Assembly: GCF_020873915.1 (NCBI RefSeq)
Contig: NZ_JAHWGP010000031.1
Span: 1-64,000 of the forward strand
DNA length: 64,000 bases
Source: Streptomyces sp. DH5
GTDB taxonomy: Bacteria; Actinomycetota; Actinomycetes; Streptomycetales; Streptomycetaceae
Direction of reading: 5' to 3'
Within the stretch, counting starts at the first letter, position 1; each line of letters begins with the position of its first letter. Positions 35,635 to 45,400 of this stretch are shown here, one piece after another. The notes beneath the pieces are model-generated. The model was not told the origin of the DNA and searched no databases. It saw nothing but the letters and a program-made list of their open reading frames with translations. Both the position numbers and the translations under genes were made by a program.

Positions 35635-37077
35635 TCAGCCGGCGAGCGGCAGGCGGAGTTCGAACAGGGCTCCGCCCCCGGGCGCCGTGCCCGCCGTGAG
35701 CGTCCCTCCGTGCCGTACGGCGACGTCCCTCGCGATCGCGAGGCCCAGACCGGCGCCGCCGTCGTCGCGGCTGCGGGCCGCGTCCAGCCGTACGAACCGT
35801 TCGAAGATGCGCTCCCGGTCGGCCTCGGCCACCCCCTCGCCGTCGTCGGCCACCGCGACCACCGCCACGGCGCCCTCCCGCCGCACGGTCACGGTGACCC
35901 GCTCACGGGCGTGCCGCCCGGCGTTGTCCAACAGGTTGGCGAGGACGCGTCCGAGCTGTCCCCGGGAGCCCGCGACCTCCGCGGGCTCCGCGTCCACCGT
36001 CACCCCGGTACGTCCCGCGGCCTCCTCGCGGGCCAACGCCGCCAGGTCGACCCGGGCGTCGGCGGGCCGCTCCCCCGCGTCCAGCCGGGCGAGCAGCAGC
36101 AGATCGGCGGCGAGGTGCTGGAGCCGCACGGTGTCCTCCACCGCGCCGTCCAGGTCGAGGAGTTCGGGGTGGGCGGCGGCCACCTCCAGCTGGGTGCGCA
36201 GGGAGGCGATGGGGCTGCGCAGTTCGTGGGAGGCGTCGGCGACGAACCGCCGCTGCCGTTCCACGGCCGCCTCCAGGGCGGCCAGGGTCTCGTTGGTGGT
36301 GCTGGCCAGACGGGCGATCTCGTCGTGCGTCGCCGGTTCGGGGACACGGCGGGTGAGGTCCTCGGATGCGGTGATCGCGGCCATCTCCCGGCGGATGCCC
36401 TCCACCGGACGCAGGGCCCGGCCGGTGACCAGCCAGGTCACCCCGGCGACGACGCCGAGCAGCAGCGGCAGGCCGACGAGCATGCCGGTCAGCGTGGTGT
36501 CCACCGCACTGTGCTCGGCGGCGAGCGGGGCACCCGCGGTGACGGTCAGCCGGCCCCCGTCCGCGGCCCCCACGTCCACGGAGGCGAACCGGTAGTCCTC
36601 GGCGTCGCCGTCGATCGTCGCCGAGCCGTTGCCGAAGGTCGTCCCGCCGCCGACCTCGCCGGGGGCCGGGGAAGCTCCCGAGTCGTCGTCGGAGTCACCG
36701 GAACCGTCGTCCGGGTCGTGGGACTCGTCGTCATCGTCGTCACCCGGTGCTGACGGGCGGGGAGTCACCTCGCTCGTCGACGTGCCCTCGATCCGTTGCA
36801 GGTCCTCGGAGGCCGCGACGAGCGTGCCGTCCTCGTCGACGACCTGCACCGGCCTGTCGTCGCCGTCCAGCCCGGAGAGCTGGTCGTACGGCGTCCGGGC
36901 GGCGAGCTCGCCGGCGACCGCCCGCGCGGACCGCTCCGCCTGGGTGCCCGCCTCGCCGATCAGGTTGGAGCGCAGGGACATCAGGACGGCGGTGCCCGCC
37001 GCGACCAGGGCCACCGCGACGACGAGGGTGGCACCGAGCGTCGCCCGGGCCCGGACCGAGCCGAACAGGCGGCTCAC
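35635..37077 (-). CDS. Sensor histidine kinase with Asp-rich extracellular loop
   Basis: A 480-residue EnvZ-class kinase. TM1 (about 15-37), an extracytoplasmic domain (38-195) interrupted by an acidic stretch of about 25 residues (DDDDDESHDPDD..., near 113-137), TM2 (196-218), HAMP, HisKA with RRFVADASHELRSPIASL, and HATPase with NLLDNAGRHARE. The acidic loop could bind Ca2+ or cationic peptides (inference). GTG 37077 overlaps the response regulator stop. The divergent gene encodes a similarly acidic PepSY protein. Confidence 0.87.
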   Translation of the reverse strand: MSRLFGSVRARATLGATLVVAVALVAAGTAVLMSLRSNLIGEAGTQAERSARAVAGELAARTPYDQLSGLDGDDRPVQVVDEDGTLVAASEDLQRIEGTSTSEVTPRPSAPGDDDDDESHDPDDGSGDSDDDSGASPAPGEVGGGTTFGNGSATIDGDAEDYRFASVDVGAADGGRLTVTAGAPLAAEHSAVDTTLTGMLVGLPLLLGVVAGVTWLVTGRALRPVEGIRREMAAITASEDLTRRVPEPATHDEIARLASTTNETLAALEAAVERQRRFVADASHELRSPIASLRTQLEVAAAHPELLDLDGAVEDTVRLQHLAADLLLLARLDAGERPADARVDLAALAREEAAGRTGVTVDAEPAEVAGSRGQLGRVLANLLDNAGRHARERVTVTVRREGAVAVVAVADDGEGVAEADRERIFERFVRLDAARSRDDGGAGLGLAIARDVAVRHGGTLTAGTAPGGGALFELRLPLAG

Positions 37078-37793
37078 GGCGCCGTCTCCAGCCGGTAGCC
37101 GGCGCCGCGCACCGTACGGATGAGTCCGGCGCGCAGTTTGCGGCGCACGGCGCTGATGTAGACCTCGACGATGTTGGGGTCGCCCTCGTAGGCGAAGTCC
37201 CAGACGTGCTCCAGGATGTCGGCCTTGGAGACCACCTCTCCGGCCCTCAGCACCAGCTGCTCCAGCACCGAGAACTCCTTGGCGGTCAGCGTGACCTCCT
37301 CCTCGCCGAGGAACACCCGGCGGGCGGCGGTGTCCACCTTGAGGTCACCGTGCACGTGGACCGGGGAGGCCCCGGTGGTCGCCCGGCGGCGCAGCAGCGC
37401 CTTGATCCGGGCGACGAGGACGACGTACGAGAACGGCTTGGTGAGGTAGTCGTCGGCGCCCGTGTCCAGGCCCTCGGCCTCGTCGTACTCGCCGTCCTTC
37501 GCGGTGAGCATCAGGATCGGCACGTCGTGTCCGGCGGCGCGCAGGGCGGCGCAGACGCGGTAGCCGTTCATCCCGGGCAGCATGATGTCGAGGACCAGGA
37601 GGTCGTACGTGCCCTCCGTGACCCGGTGCAGGCCCTCCCGGCCGTCGTGGACGACGTCCACGACGTAGCCCTCGGCGGTCAGACCCTTGGCGAGGGAGAG
37701 GGCGAGGCGTTTCTCGTCCTCCACGATCAGGAGTCGAAAGGGGCGGCGCGAAGCGCCTCCGGCAGGGTGGTGGTGGGAGACGGGCGGGCGCAT
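37074..37793 (-). CDS. OmpR-family response regulator
   Basis: A 239-residue regulator. Receiver Asp69 (LVLDIMLPG) and Lys (LTKPFSYV) are present. The winged-helix DNA-binding domain has VHGDLKVDTAARRVF, LTAKEFSVLEQLV and IRTVRGAGYRLE. The first 20 residues are a His/Pro/Arg tail. It is translationally coupled to the kinase. Its probable binding repeats lie immediately upstream at 37816-37843. Confidence 0.9.
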   Translation of the reverse strand: MRPPVSHHHPAGGASRRPFRLLIVEDEKRLALSLAKGLTAEGYVVDVVHDGREGLHRVTEGTYDLLVLDIMLPGMNGYRVCAALRAAGHDVPILMLTAKDGEYDEAEGLDTGADDYLTKPFSYVVLVARIKALLRRRATTGASPVHVHGDLKVDTAARRVFLGEEEVTLTAKEFSVLEQLVLRAGEVVSKADILEHVWDFAYEGDPNIVEVYISAVRRKLRAGLIRTVRGAGYRLETAP

Positions 37794-37815
37794 GGGCCAA
37801 GGGTCGCAAAGCGAA

Positions 37816-37843
37816 CCTGAAGATCACTTCAGGCGGCTTCAGG
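37816..37843. promoter_or_regulatory. CTTCAGG repeat operator between the two-component genes and PepSY gene
   Basis: CCTGAAG (37816-37822) is inverted relative to CTTCAGG (37827-37833), which repeats 10 bp later (37837-37843). Helically phased heptamers are the usual site of OmpR-type regulators. It lies in the divergent promoter region and would control both directions. Confidence 0.65.
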
Positions 37844-37913
37844 TTCCTCTCAGCGTCGGTCGGCGAGATTGATGCCGTACAGCGCGAAACGCAGCGACTC
37901 GGGAGGAACAGAC

Positions 37914-38576
37914 ATGAAGCGCAACATCGTGATCGCGGTCGTCACGGCAGCGGCTCTGGTCGGCGGGGGCACGGCGACGGCCCTCGCGGTCTCGGGGGAC
38001 GACGACGGCGGGTCGTCGGCGGTGGCGCGGACGGAGCAGCGGGCGGGGGACGACGACGCACGGGACGACGGCCGCGACGACCGCGACGACAGCCGCAGCG
38101 ACGACCGGGACGACCGCGACGACGACGGACGTGACGACGACCGGGACGACCGCGGCACCTCCGGCGGCGTGACCGCCGCCGACGCCATCGCCGCCGCGCT
38201 GAAGCACACGCCGGGCACGGCCGTCTCCGCCGAGCTGGACGACGGCGCCTGGGAGATCGACGTCCTCGGCAAGGGCGACGACTGGCGCAGCGTGCGCGTC
38301 GACCCGGGCACCGGCAAGGTCCTGGGCGCCGAGAAGGACGACGAGGACGACGCCGGCGAGGTGCGGGCCGCGCTGAAGGGCGCGTCGGTGACCGCCGGGC
38401 AGGCCGCGAAGGCGGCGGCCGCCAAGGGCGTCGTGACGTCGGTGGAGCTGGACGACGACGACCGCGGCTGGGAGGCCGAGACGCGCGCCGGCTCCGGCGA
38501 CGACGAGAAGGACTGGCGGGTGAACCTCGAGAACGGCAAGGTCACCGCCGACCGGGACGGCTCCGACGACGACTGA
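37914..38576 (+). CDS. Exported Asp/Arg-rich PepSY-domain protein
   Basis: A 220-residue protein with signal peptide (KRNIVIAVVTAAALVGGGTATALA), an Asp/Arg repeat region (about 28-80; DDRDDRDDDGRDDDRDD) and two PepSY-type domains (about 85-145 and 150-215) with WEIDVLGKG and WRVNLENGK strands. PepSY proteins commonly modulate proteases or sensor kinases. Here the divergent kinase carries a matching acidic loop. ATG 37914 follows GGAGGAAC. Confidence 0.83.
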   Translation: MKRNIVIAVVTAAALVGGGTATALAVSGDDDGGSSAVARTEQRAGDDDARDDGRDDRDDSRSDDRDDRDDDGRDDDRDDRGTSGGVTAADAIAAALKHTPGTAVSAELDDGAWEIDVLGKGDDWRSVRVDPGTGKVLGAEKDDEDDAGEVRAALKGASVTAGQAAKAAAAKGVVTSVELDDDDRGWEAETRAGSGDDEKDWRVNLENGKVTADRDGSDDD

Positions 38577-38680
38577 GCGCGGAACGGCCGGCCACCGGCC
38601 GCCCGGCGCCGCCGCCCGCGTTCCACGTACCCCGCGTCTCGGCACCGGCAAGGGTGTAGAACGGGTAATACGTTCGAGGA

Positions 38681-38968
38681 GTGAGTGACGGCGCCGAGGT
38701 CCCGCTCCGGGAGCTCAACCAGCAGACATCACGCGTCCTGGCCCGCGTGGCGGCGGGCGAGACGGTGACCATCACCAAGGACGGGGTGCCCATAGGGGAC
38801 ATCGTTGTCCGGGGGACACCGATGGGCCCGCCCGGGTACCCCTTCCGCACCGGCCCCATGGGCGAGGTGGACATCCCGGATCTGAGCGGTCCGGTGCTCG
38901 ACGACGACGAGATCGAGGCGACGCTGCGCGGTATGGGCGGAGTGACGGCCGGGGAGACCGATGGCTGA
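38681..38968 (+). CDS. Phd/YefM-type antitoxin
   Basis: A 95-residue protein with PLRELNQQTSRVLARVAAGETVTITKDG, the classic Phd/YefM DNA-binding fold, then VPIGDIVVRG. The acidic C-terminus (LDDDEIEATLRGMGG) would bind the toxin. TACGTT (38669-38674) lies 6 bp before GTG 38681. It overlaps the downstream PIN gene by 8 bp. Confidence 0.82.
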   Translation: MSDGAEVPLRELNQQTSRVLARVAAGETVTITKDGVPIGDIVVRGTPMGPPGYPFRTGPMGEVDIPDLSGPVLDDDEIEATLRGMGGVTAGETDG

Positions 38969-39414
38969 CTTCCCGGTCGTGATCGCCGATACGAACGCCC
39001 TGTACCGGCTGTTCACCCCGAAGGATCCCTCCCACGCCGCTCACCGGGAAGCCCCTGACCCGCACGGGGCACCTCGTGGTGTCGCCCATGGTGCTGACCG
39101 AGCTGGACCACTTGCTGACCGCACGGACCGGTGCCCGTGCGGCCGGCAACGCACTGGACTTCGTCGCAGGGCGCGCGGAAGCCCGCCGCTTCGAGATCCC
39201 CGACACCGCGCCCCACCTGAGGGCCGCCATGGCGGTGATGCGCGGATACGCCGACACCGACGGCGGGGCGGGAGTGGGACTGGCGGACGCGATGAACGTG
39301 GCGCTGGCGGCGGCCTTCCGGACGACGTTCCTCTTCGCCACGGACGGTCACTTCCGCATGATGCGTCCGCTCACCGGAGAACCCGCCTTCCGCCTCCTGC
39401 CCGACGCTCTCTGA
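38961..39414 (+). pseudogene. PIN-domain toxin gene with +1 frameshift
   Basis: The start (ADFPVVIADTNALYRLF) is in frame with ATG 38961. The rest (LVVSPMVLTELDHLL...GLADAMNVALA...LFATDGHFRMM) is in another frame. The switch maps to a CCCC run at 39052-39055. Removing one C joins HAAHREA directly to LTRTGHLVVSP. All four PIN acidic residues (DTN, ELDH, DAMN, DGHF) are intact once joined. It is a recent inactivation, a sequencing error or recoding. Confidence 0.8.
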
Positions 39415-39425
39415 CCACTGCGGGG

Positions 39426-40382
39426 TCAGCCCTGTGTCAGCCCCGCCACCAGTTCGTCCGCCGCCCGGTACGGGTCGAGCTCGCCGGCGATGATGCGTTC
39501 CGCGAGGGCGCCCAGGCGGCGGTCGCCGTGGAGGTCGCCGATGCGTTCGCGCAGGGCGGTGACGGCGATGGTCTCGACCTCGCGGGAGGCGCGGGCCGCG
39601 CGGCGTTCCGTCAGGACTCCGCGCTCCTCCATCCAGGCACGGTGCTTCTCCAGGGCCTCGACCACCTCGTCGACGCCCTCCTGGCGGGCGGCGACCGTCT
39701 TGACGATCGGGGGGCGCCAGTCGCCCGGGGCCCGGGACTCGCCGAGGCCGAGCATGTGGTTCAACTCGCGGGCGGTGGCGTCGGCGCCGTCGCGGTCGGC
39801 CTTGTTGACGACGTAGACGTCGCCGATCTCCAGGATCCCGGCCTTGGCGGCCTGGATGCCGTCCCCCATGCCGGGGGCCAGCAGGACCACGGAGGTGTCG
39901 GCCTGGGAGGCGATCTCCACCTCCGACTGGCCCACGCCCACCGTCTCGACGAGGATCACGTCGCAGCCGGCCGCGTCCAGGACGCGGATGGCCTGGGGGG
40001 CTGCCCAGGCGAGACCGCCCAGGTGACCGCGGGTGGCCATCGAGCGGATGTAGACGCCCGGGTCGGAGGCGTGCTCCGACATCCGGACGCGGTCGCCGAG
40101 CAGGGCGCCCCCGGAGAAGGGGGACGACGGGTCGACGGCCAGGACGCCGACCCGCTTGTCCTGCTTGCGGTACGCCGTCACCAGGGCCGACGTCGAGGTG
40201 GACTTGCCGACGCCCGGAGAGCCGGTGAGGCCGACCACGTACGCGTTCCCGGTGAGCGGCGCCAGGGCCGCCATCACCTCCCTGAGCTGCGGGGACGCCC
40301 CCTCCACCAAGGAGATCAGCCGGGCCACGGCCCGTGGCCTGCCTTCCCTGGCCTGGGCGACCAGCGAGGAGACGTCCTGCAT
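39426..40382 (-). CDS. meaB: MeaB/ArgK-type G3E GTPase, acyl-CoA mutase chaperone
   Basis: About 318 residues. P-loop GLTGSPGVGKSTS, switch motif VETVGVGQSEVEIA, NKADRDGAD (guanine specificity) and the Asp-rich DPSSPFSGGALLGDRVRM segment define the MeaB family. It gates adenosylcobalamin loading and protects acyl-CoA mutases. ATG 40382 has GGAG 8 bp upstream. GTG 40397 is less likely. It lies downstream of the thiolase gene, 49 bp away, probably one transcript. Its client is likely methylmalonyl-CoA or isobutyryl-CoA mutase. Confidence 0.9.
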   Translation of the reverse strand: MQDVSSLVAQAREGRPRAVARLISLVEGASPQLREVMAALAPLTGNAYVVGLTGSPGVGKSTSTSALVTAYRKQDKRVGVLAVDPSSPFSGGALLGDRVRMSEHASDPGVYIRSMATRGHLGGLAWAAPQAIRVLDAAGCDVILVETVGVGQSEVEIASQADTSVVLLAPGMGDGIQAAKAGILEIGDVYVVNKADRDGADATARELNHMLGLGESRAPGDWRPPIVKTVAARQEGVDEVVEALEKHRAWMEERGVLTERRAARASREVETIAVTALRERIGDLHGDRRLGALAERIIAGELDPYRAADELVAGLTQG

Positions 40383-40431
40383 CACAGCTCCGTTCACGAG
40401 AGGGAATTCAGCACACCGGGGAAGGCCCGGC

Positions 40432-41655
40432 TCAGGCCTTGGGCACCCGCACGATCAGCGCGTCACCCTGGCCGCCGCCGCCGCACAGCGCCGCCGCGCC
40501 GACACCGCCGCCGCGCCGCTTCAGCTCCAGCGCCAGGTGCAGCACCAGCCGCGCGCCGGACATTCCGATCGGGTGACCGAGGGCGATGGCGCCACCGTTG
40601 ACGTTCACCTTTTCGGTGGAAACACCGAGGTCCTTCATTGACTGGACGGCGACCGCGGCGAAAGCCTCGTTGATCTCGATGAGGTCGAGGTCGGAGACCT
40701 CCAGGCCCTCCTTCTTCAGCGCGTGCCGGATCGCGTTGGACGGCTGCGACTGGAGTGAGTTGTCGGGCCCGGCCACGTTGCCGTGGGCGCCGATCTCGGC
40801 GATCCAGTCCAGGCCCAGCTCCTGCGCCTTGGCCTTGCTCATCACGACCACGGCCGCCGCGCCGTCGGAGATCTGCGAGGAGGAACCGGCGGTGATGGTG
40901 CCGTCCTTGGCGAAGGCGGGGCGCAGCTTGCCGAGGGACTCGGCGGTGGTGTCGCCGCGGATGCCCTCGTCCTTGCTGAACAGGACCGGGTCGCCCTTGC
41001 GCTGCGGGATCTCGACCGGGGTGATCTCGGCCTCGTAGATGCCGTTCTTCTGCGCGGCGGCGGCGCGCTGGTGGGACAGGGCGGCGATCTCGTCCTGCTC
41101 CGGTCGGGCGATGCCGAGACGCGTGTTGTGCTTCTCGGTCGACTCGCCCATCGCGATGTTCTCGAAGGAGTCGGTCAGACCGTCGTGCGCCATGGCGTCG
41201 AGCACCTGCACCGCGCCGTACTTGTATCCCTCACGGGACTTCGGCAGCAGGTGCGGGGCGTTGGTCATGGACTCCTGGCCGCCGGCGACGACCACGTCGA
41301 ACTCGCCGGCGCGGATCAGCTGGTCGGCCAGCGCGATCGCGTCGAGGCCGGAGAGGCACACCTTGTTGATGGTGAGCGCCGGGACGTTCATCGGGATGCC
41401 GGCCTTGACGGCGGCCTGGCGGGCCGGGATCTGCCCCGCCCCGGCCTGGAGCACCTGGCCCATGATCACGTACTGGACCTGGTCGCCGCCGATCCCCGCA
41501 CGGTCGAGGGCGGCCTTGATCGCGAAGCCGCCGAGGTCGGCTCCGGAGAAGGACTTCAGCGAGCCGAGCAGCCGACCCATGGGGGTGCGGGCGCCCGCGA
41601 CGATGACGGAGGTCGTGCCGTTCGTTGCGGATGATGCGGAAGTTTCGGAAGACAT
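40432..41655 (-). CDS. Acetyl-CoA C-acetyltransferase (biosynthetic thiolase)
   Basis: A 407-residue thiolase. Nucleophile Cys100 ([11 protein letters not shown]), the His in [17 protein letters not shown] and the second Cys in [12 protein letters not shown] form the catalytic triad. It condenses two acetyl-CoA to acetoacetyl-CoA or reverses this. The first 15 residues are a Ser/Thr tail. Divergent from methylmalonyl-CoA epimerase and upstream of meaB. Confidence 0.92.
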   Translation of the reverse strand: MSSETSASSATNGTTSVIVAGARTPMGRLLGSLKSFSGADLGGFAIKAALDRAGIGGDQVQYVIMGQVLQAGAGQIPARQAAVKAGIPMNVPALTINKVCLSGLDAIALADQLIRAGEFDVVVAGGQESMTNAPHLLPKSREGYKYGAVQVLDAMAHDGLTDSFENIAMGESTEKHNTRLGIARPEQDEIAALSHQRAAAAQKNGIYEAEITPVEIPQRKGDPVLFSKDEGIRGDTTAESLGKLRPAFAKDGTITAGSSSQISDGAAAVVVMSKAKAQELGLDWIAEIGAHGNVAGPDNSLQSQPSNAIRHALKKEGLEVSDLDLIEINEAFAAVAVQSMKDLGVSTEKVNVNGGAIALGHPIGMSGARLVLHLALELKRRGGGVGAAALCGGGGQGDALIVRVPKA

Positions 41656-41802
41656 GAGCTGCGATCCCCTTCCGGCTGCACAGCCGAGGAGTGAACGAGG
41701 GTTTACTTCGAATGTACTGACGTGCGGTGGACCCCGTCATCGGCCTTTCGGTGTGATCGCGCGCACGTTGCGTAACCGCCCGGTGGGCGCTCCACTGAAT
41801 CC

Positions 41803-42243
41803 ATGCTGACGCGAATCGACCACATCGGGATCGCCTGTTTCGACCTGGACAGGACGGTGGAGTTCTACCGGACCACGTACGGCTTCGAGGTGTTCCACTC
41901 CGAGGTCAACGAGGAACAGGGCGTGCGCGAGGCCATGCTCAAGATCAACGACACCTCGGACGGCGGCGCCTCCTACCTGCAGCTCCTCGAACCGACCCGG
42001 GAGGACTCCACCGTCGCCAAGTGGCTGGCGAAGAACGGCGAGGGCGTCCACCACATCGCTTTCGGTACGGCGGACGTGGACGCGGACGCGGCCGACATCA
42101 AGGACAAGGGCGTACGCGTTCTGTACGAAGAGCCCCGGCGCGGCTCCATGGGGTCACGGATCACCTTCCTGCACCCCAAGGACTGCCATGGCGTACTGAC
42201 GGAACTGGTCACTTCGGCGCCTGTTGAGTCGTCCGAGCACTGA
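41803..42243 (+). CDS. mce: Methylmalonyl-CoA epimerase
   Basis: A 146-residue vicinal oxygen chelate enzyme. Metal ligands are recognisable as His7 (RIDHIGIA), Gln60 (SYLQLL), His84 (GVHHIAF) and Glu134 (VLTELV). It interconverts (2R)- and (2S)-methylmalonyl-CoA, connecting propionyl-CoA carboxylation with the B12 mutase. Divergent from the thiolase-meaB pair. Confidence 0.93.
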   Translation: MLTRIDHIGIACFDLDRTVEFYRTTYGFEVFHSEVNEEQGVREAMLKINDTSDGGASYLQLLEPTREDSTVAKWLAKNGEGVHHIAFGTADVDADAADIKDKGVRVLYEEPRRGSMGSRITFLHPKDCHGVLTELVTSAPVESSEH

Positions 42244-42276
42244 CCCACGTACATAGGGGCCGGTAGGGTTGGGTCC

Positions 42277-42324
42277 GGTCGCCGCTCGATCCGCGGCGAC
42301 CTTCCCGTCGTCTTTGGCGACGGG
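42277..42324 (+). terminator. Two tandem hairpins after mce
   Basis: Stem 1 is GGTCGCCGC/GCGGCGACC (42277-42285/42293-42301). Stem 2 is CCCGTCG/CGACGGG (42304-42310/42318-42324), with loop TCTTTGG. Together they probably end the mce transcript before scy. Confidence 0.65.
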
Positions 42325-42470
42325 ATCGCCGGGGTCCGGTTTTCGGGGGGCGAGCGCGGGGCAGCGGCCCATGCTCCGCCGTTGATCTGACACCATTCCC
42401 CGGGGGCCCCGTTCGGCGGTTGGACGGAGCTCGGCCAGACTTGCGACCAGGGGACGGATGGGACCGCGCA

Positions 42471-45400
42471 GTGCGGGGCTACGAGAGCCAGGAGCGAGAG
42501 CCGGCGGCTGACGTCGACCACCTCTCTCGGTTCGAAGCCGAGATGAAGCGGCTGAAGACCGAGCGGGAAAAGGCGATCCAGCACGCCGAGGACCTCGGCT
42601 ACCAGGTCGAGGTGCTGCGCGCCAAGCTGCACGAGGCGCGGCGCACCATCATGTCCCGGCCCGCCTACGACGGCGGTGACATCGGCTACCAGGCCGAGCA
42701 GATGCTGCGCAGCGCGCAGATGCAGGCCGACCAGCTGCGCGCGGACGCCGAGCGGGAGCTGAGTCAGGCCCGGGCACAGACCCAGCGGATCCTGCAGGAG
42801 CACGCGGAGCAGGCGGCCCGGCTCCAGGCGGAGCTGCACCAGGAGGCGGTGACCCGGCGCCAGCAGCTCGACCAGGAGCTGGCGGAGCGCCGGCAGACCG
42901 TCGAGTCGCACGTCAACGAGAACGTGTCGTGGGCGGAGCAGCTGCGGGCCCGCACCGAGGAGCAGGCCCGCCGGCTCCTGGAGGAGACCCGCGCGGAGCG
43001 GGATCAGGCCCTGGCCGCCGCCCGCGCGGAGGCCGAACGGCTCACGTCCGAGGCCCGTCAGCGGCTGCAGAGCGAGGCCGAGTCGGCCCGCGCGGAGGCC
43101 GAGCAGTTGCTGCGCCGTGCCCGCGCGGACGCCGAGCGGCTGCTGAACGCCGCGTCGACGCAGGCGCAGGAGGCCACCGACCACGCCGAGCAGCTGCGGA
43201 CGTCCACGGCGACCGAGTCGGAGTCGGCGCGCCGCGAGGCCCAGGAGCTCGCCAAGGCGGCCGAGCAGCGCATGGCGGAGGCCGAGACCTCGCTGCGCGA
43301 GGCGCGCTCCGAGGCGGAGAAGGTGCTCGCCGAGGCGAAGGAGGCCGCCGCCAAGGCCATCGCCTCCGCCGAGTCCGCCAACGAGACCCGCACGCGCACC
43401 GCCAAGGAGCAGGTGGCGCGACTGGTCAGCGAGGCCACCAAGGAGGCGGAGACCACCAAGGCGGACGCCGAGCAGCTGGTCGCCGACGCCCGCGCGGAGG
43501 CCGAGAAGATCGTCGCCGAGGCCGCCGAGAAGGCCCGCACGCTCACCGCGGAGGAGTCCGCCACCCAGCTCTCCAAGGCGGCCAGGACCGCCGAGGAGGT
43601 GCTCAACAAGGCGTCCGAGGACGCCAAGCAGACCACGAAGGCGGCGGCCGAGGAGGCCGAGCGGATCCGCCGGGAGGCCGAGACCGAGGCAGACCGGCTG
43701 CGTGCGGAGGCGCACGACATCGCCGCGCAGCTCAAGGGCGCGGCGAAGGACGACACCAAGGAGTACCGCGCCAAGACCGTCGAGCTCCAGGAGGAGGCGC
43801 GCCGGCTGCGCGGCGAGGCGGAGCAGCTGCGCTCCGACGCGGTCGCCGAGGGCGAGAAGATCCGCGCGGAGGCCCGCAAGGAGGCCGTGGCGCAGATCGA
43901 GGAGGCGGCGAAGTCCGCCGAGGAACTGCTCGCCAAGGCGAAGGCGGACGCCGACGAACTGCGCTCCACCGCGCAGACGGACAGCGAGAAGGTCCGCACG
44001 GAGGCCATCGAGCGGGCCACGACGCTGCGCCGGCAGGCCGAGGAGACGCTGGAGCGCACCCGCAAGGAGGCCGAGCGGCACCGCGCGGAGGCCGCCGAGC
44101 AGGCGGACGCGCTCAAGGAGGACGCCGAGCGGGCCGCGCGCGAGCTGCGCGAGGAGACCGAGCGGGCCGTCGAGGACCGCCGCGCGGAGGCGGCCGCGGA
44201 ACTGACGCGGCTGCACGCGGAGGCCGAGGAGCGGCTCGCCTCCGCCGAGCGGGCGCTGGGCGAGGCGCGCGAGGAGGCCGCCCGGATCCGCCGTGAGGCG
44301 TCCGAGGAGGGCGAGCGGCTGCGCACCGAGGCCGCCGAGCGGATCCGTACGCTGCGGCAGCAGGCGGAGGCCGAGGCCGAGCGGCTGCGGGACGAGGCCG
44401 CCGCGGACGCGTCGGCGTCCCGCGCGGAGGGCGAGTCCGTCGCCGTGCGGCTGCGGTCGGAGGCCGCGGCCGAGGCGGAGCGGCTGAAGGCGGAGGCGCA
44501 GGACAGCGCCGACCGGATGCGGGCGGAGGCGCAGGCCGCCGCCGAGCGGATCGGTGCGGAGGCGTCCGAGACGCTGGCCGCCGCGCAGGAGGAGGCCGCC
44601 CGGCGCCGCCGCGAGGCCGAGGAACTCCTCGGCGCGGCCCGGCAGGAGGCCGACCAGGAGCGCGGGCGGGCCCGCGAGCAGAGCGAGGAACTGCTGGCGT
44701 CGGCGCGCACGCGCGTCGAGGAGGCCCAGGCCGAGGCCGTACGGCTGGTCGAGGAGGCGGACCGGCGCGCCACGGAGATGGTGTCGGCGGCCGAGCAGCA
44801 CGCGCAGCAGGTGCGGGACTCCGTCGCGGGCCTGCACGAGCAGGCGCAGGAGGAGATCGCCGGGCTGCGGTCCGCCGCCGACCACGCGGCGGAGCGTACG
44901 CGCCGTGAGGCGGAGGAGGAGGCGGACCGGGTCCGCGGCGACGCCTACGCGGAGCGGGAGCGGGCGAGCGAGGACGCGGGCCGGCTGCGGCGCGAGGCGC
45001 ACGAGGAGACGGAGGCCGCCAAGACGCTGGCCGAGCGCACCGTGTCCGAGGCGGTCACGGAGGCCGAGCGGATCCGCGCGGAGGTGTCCGAGCACGCCCA
45101 GCGGCTGCGCACGGAGGCCTCCGACGCGATCGCGGAGGCCGAGCAGGCCGCCGCCCGCACCCGGGCGGACGCCCGGGAGGACGCCAACCGGATCCGTTCG
45201 GACGCGGCGACTCAGGCGGACACCCTCATCACGGAGGCGCGCGCCGAGGCCGAGCGGCTCACCGAGGACACCATCACGGAGACCGACCGGCTGCGCACGG
45301 AGACGGTCGCCGAGGCCGAGCGGGTGCGGTCGGAGTCGGTCACCGAGGCCGAGCGGGTGCGGTCGGAGTCGGTCACCAAGGCCGAGAAGCTGATCGCGGA

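Noticed and set aside
42420-42470. TTG start for Scy adding 17 residues
   Set aside because: No ribosome site, and residues are unlike the family N-terminus. GTG 42471 fits better, although not proven.
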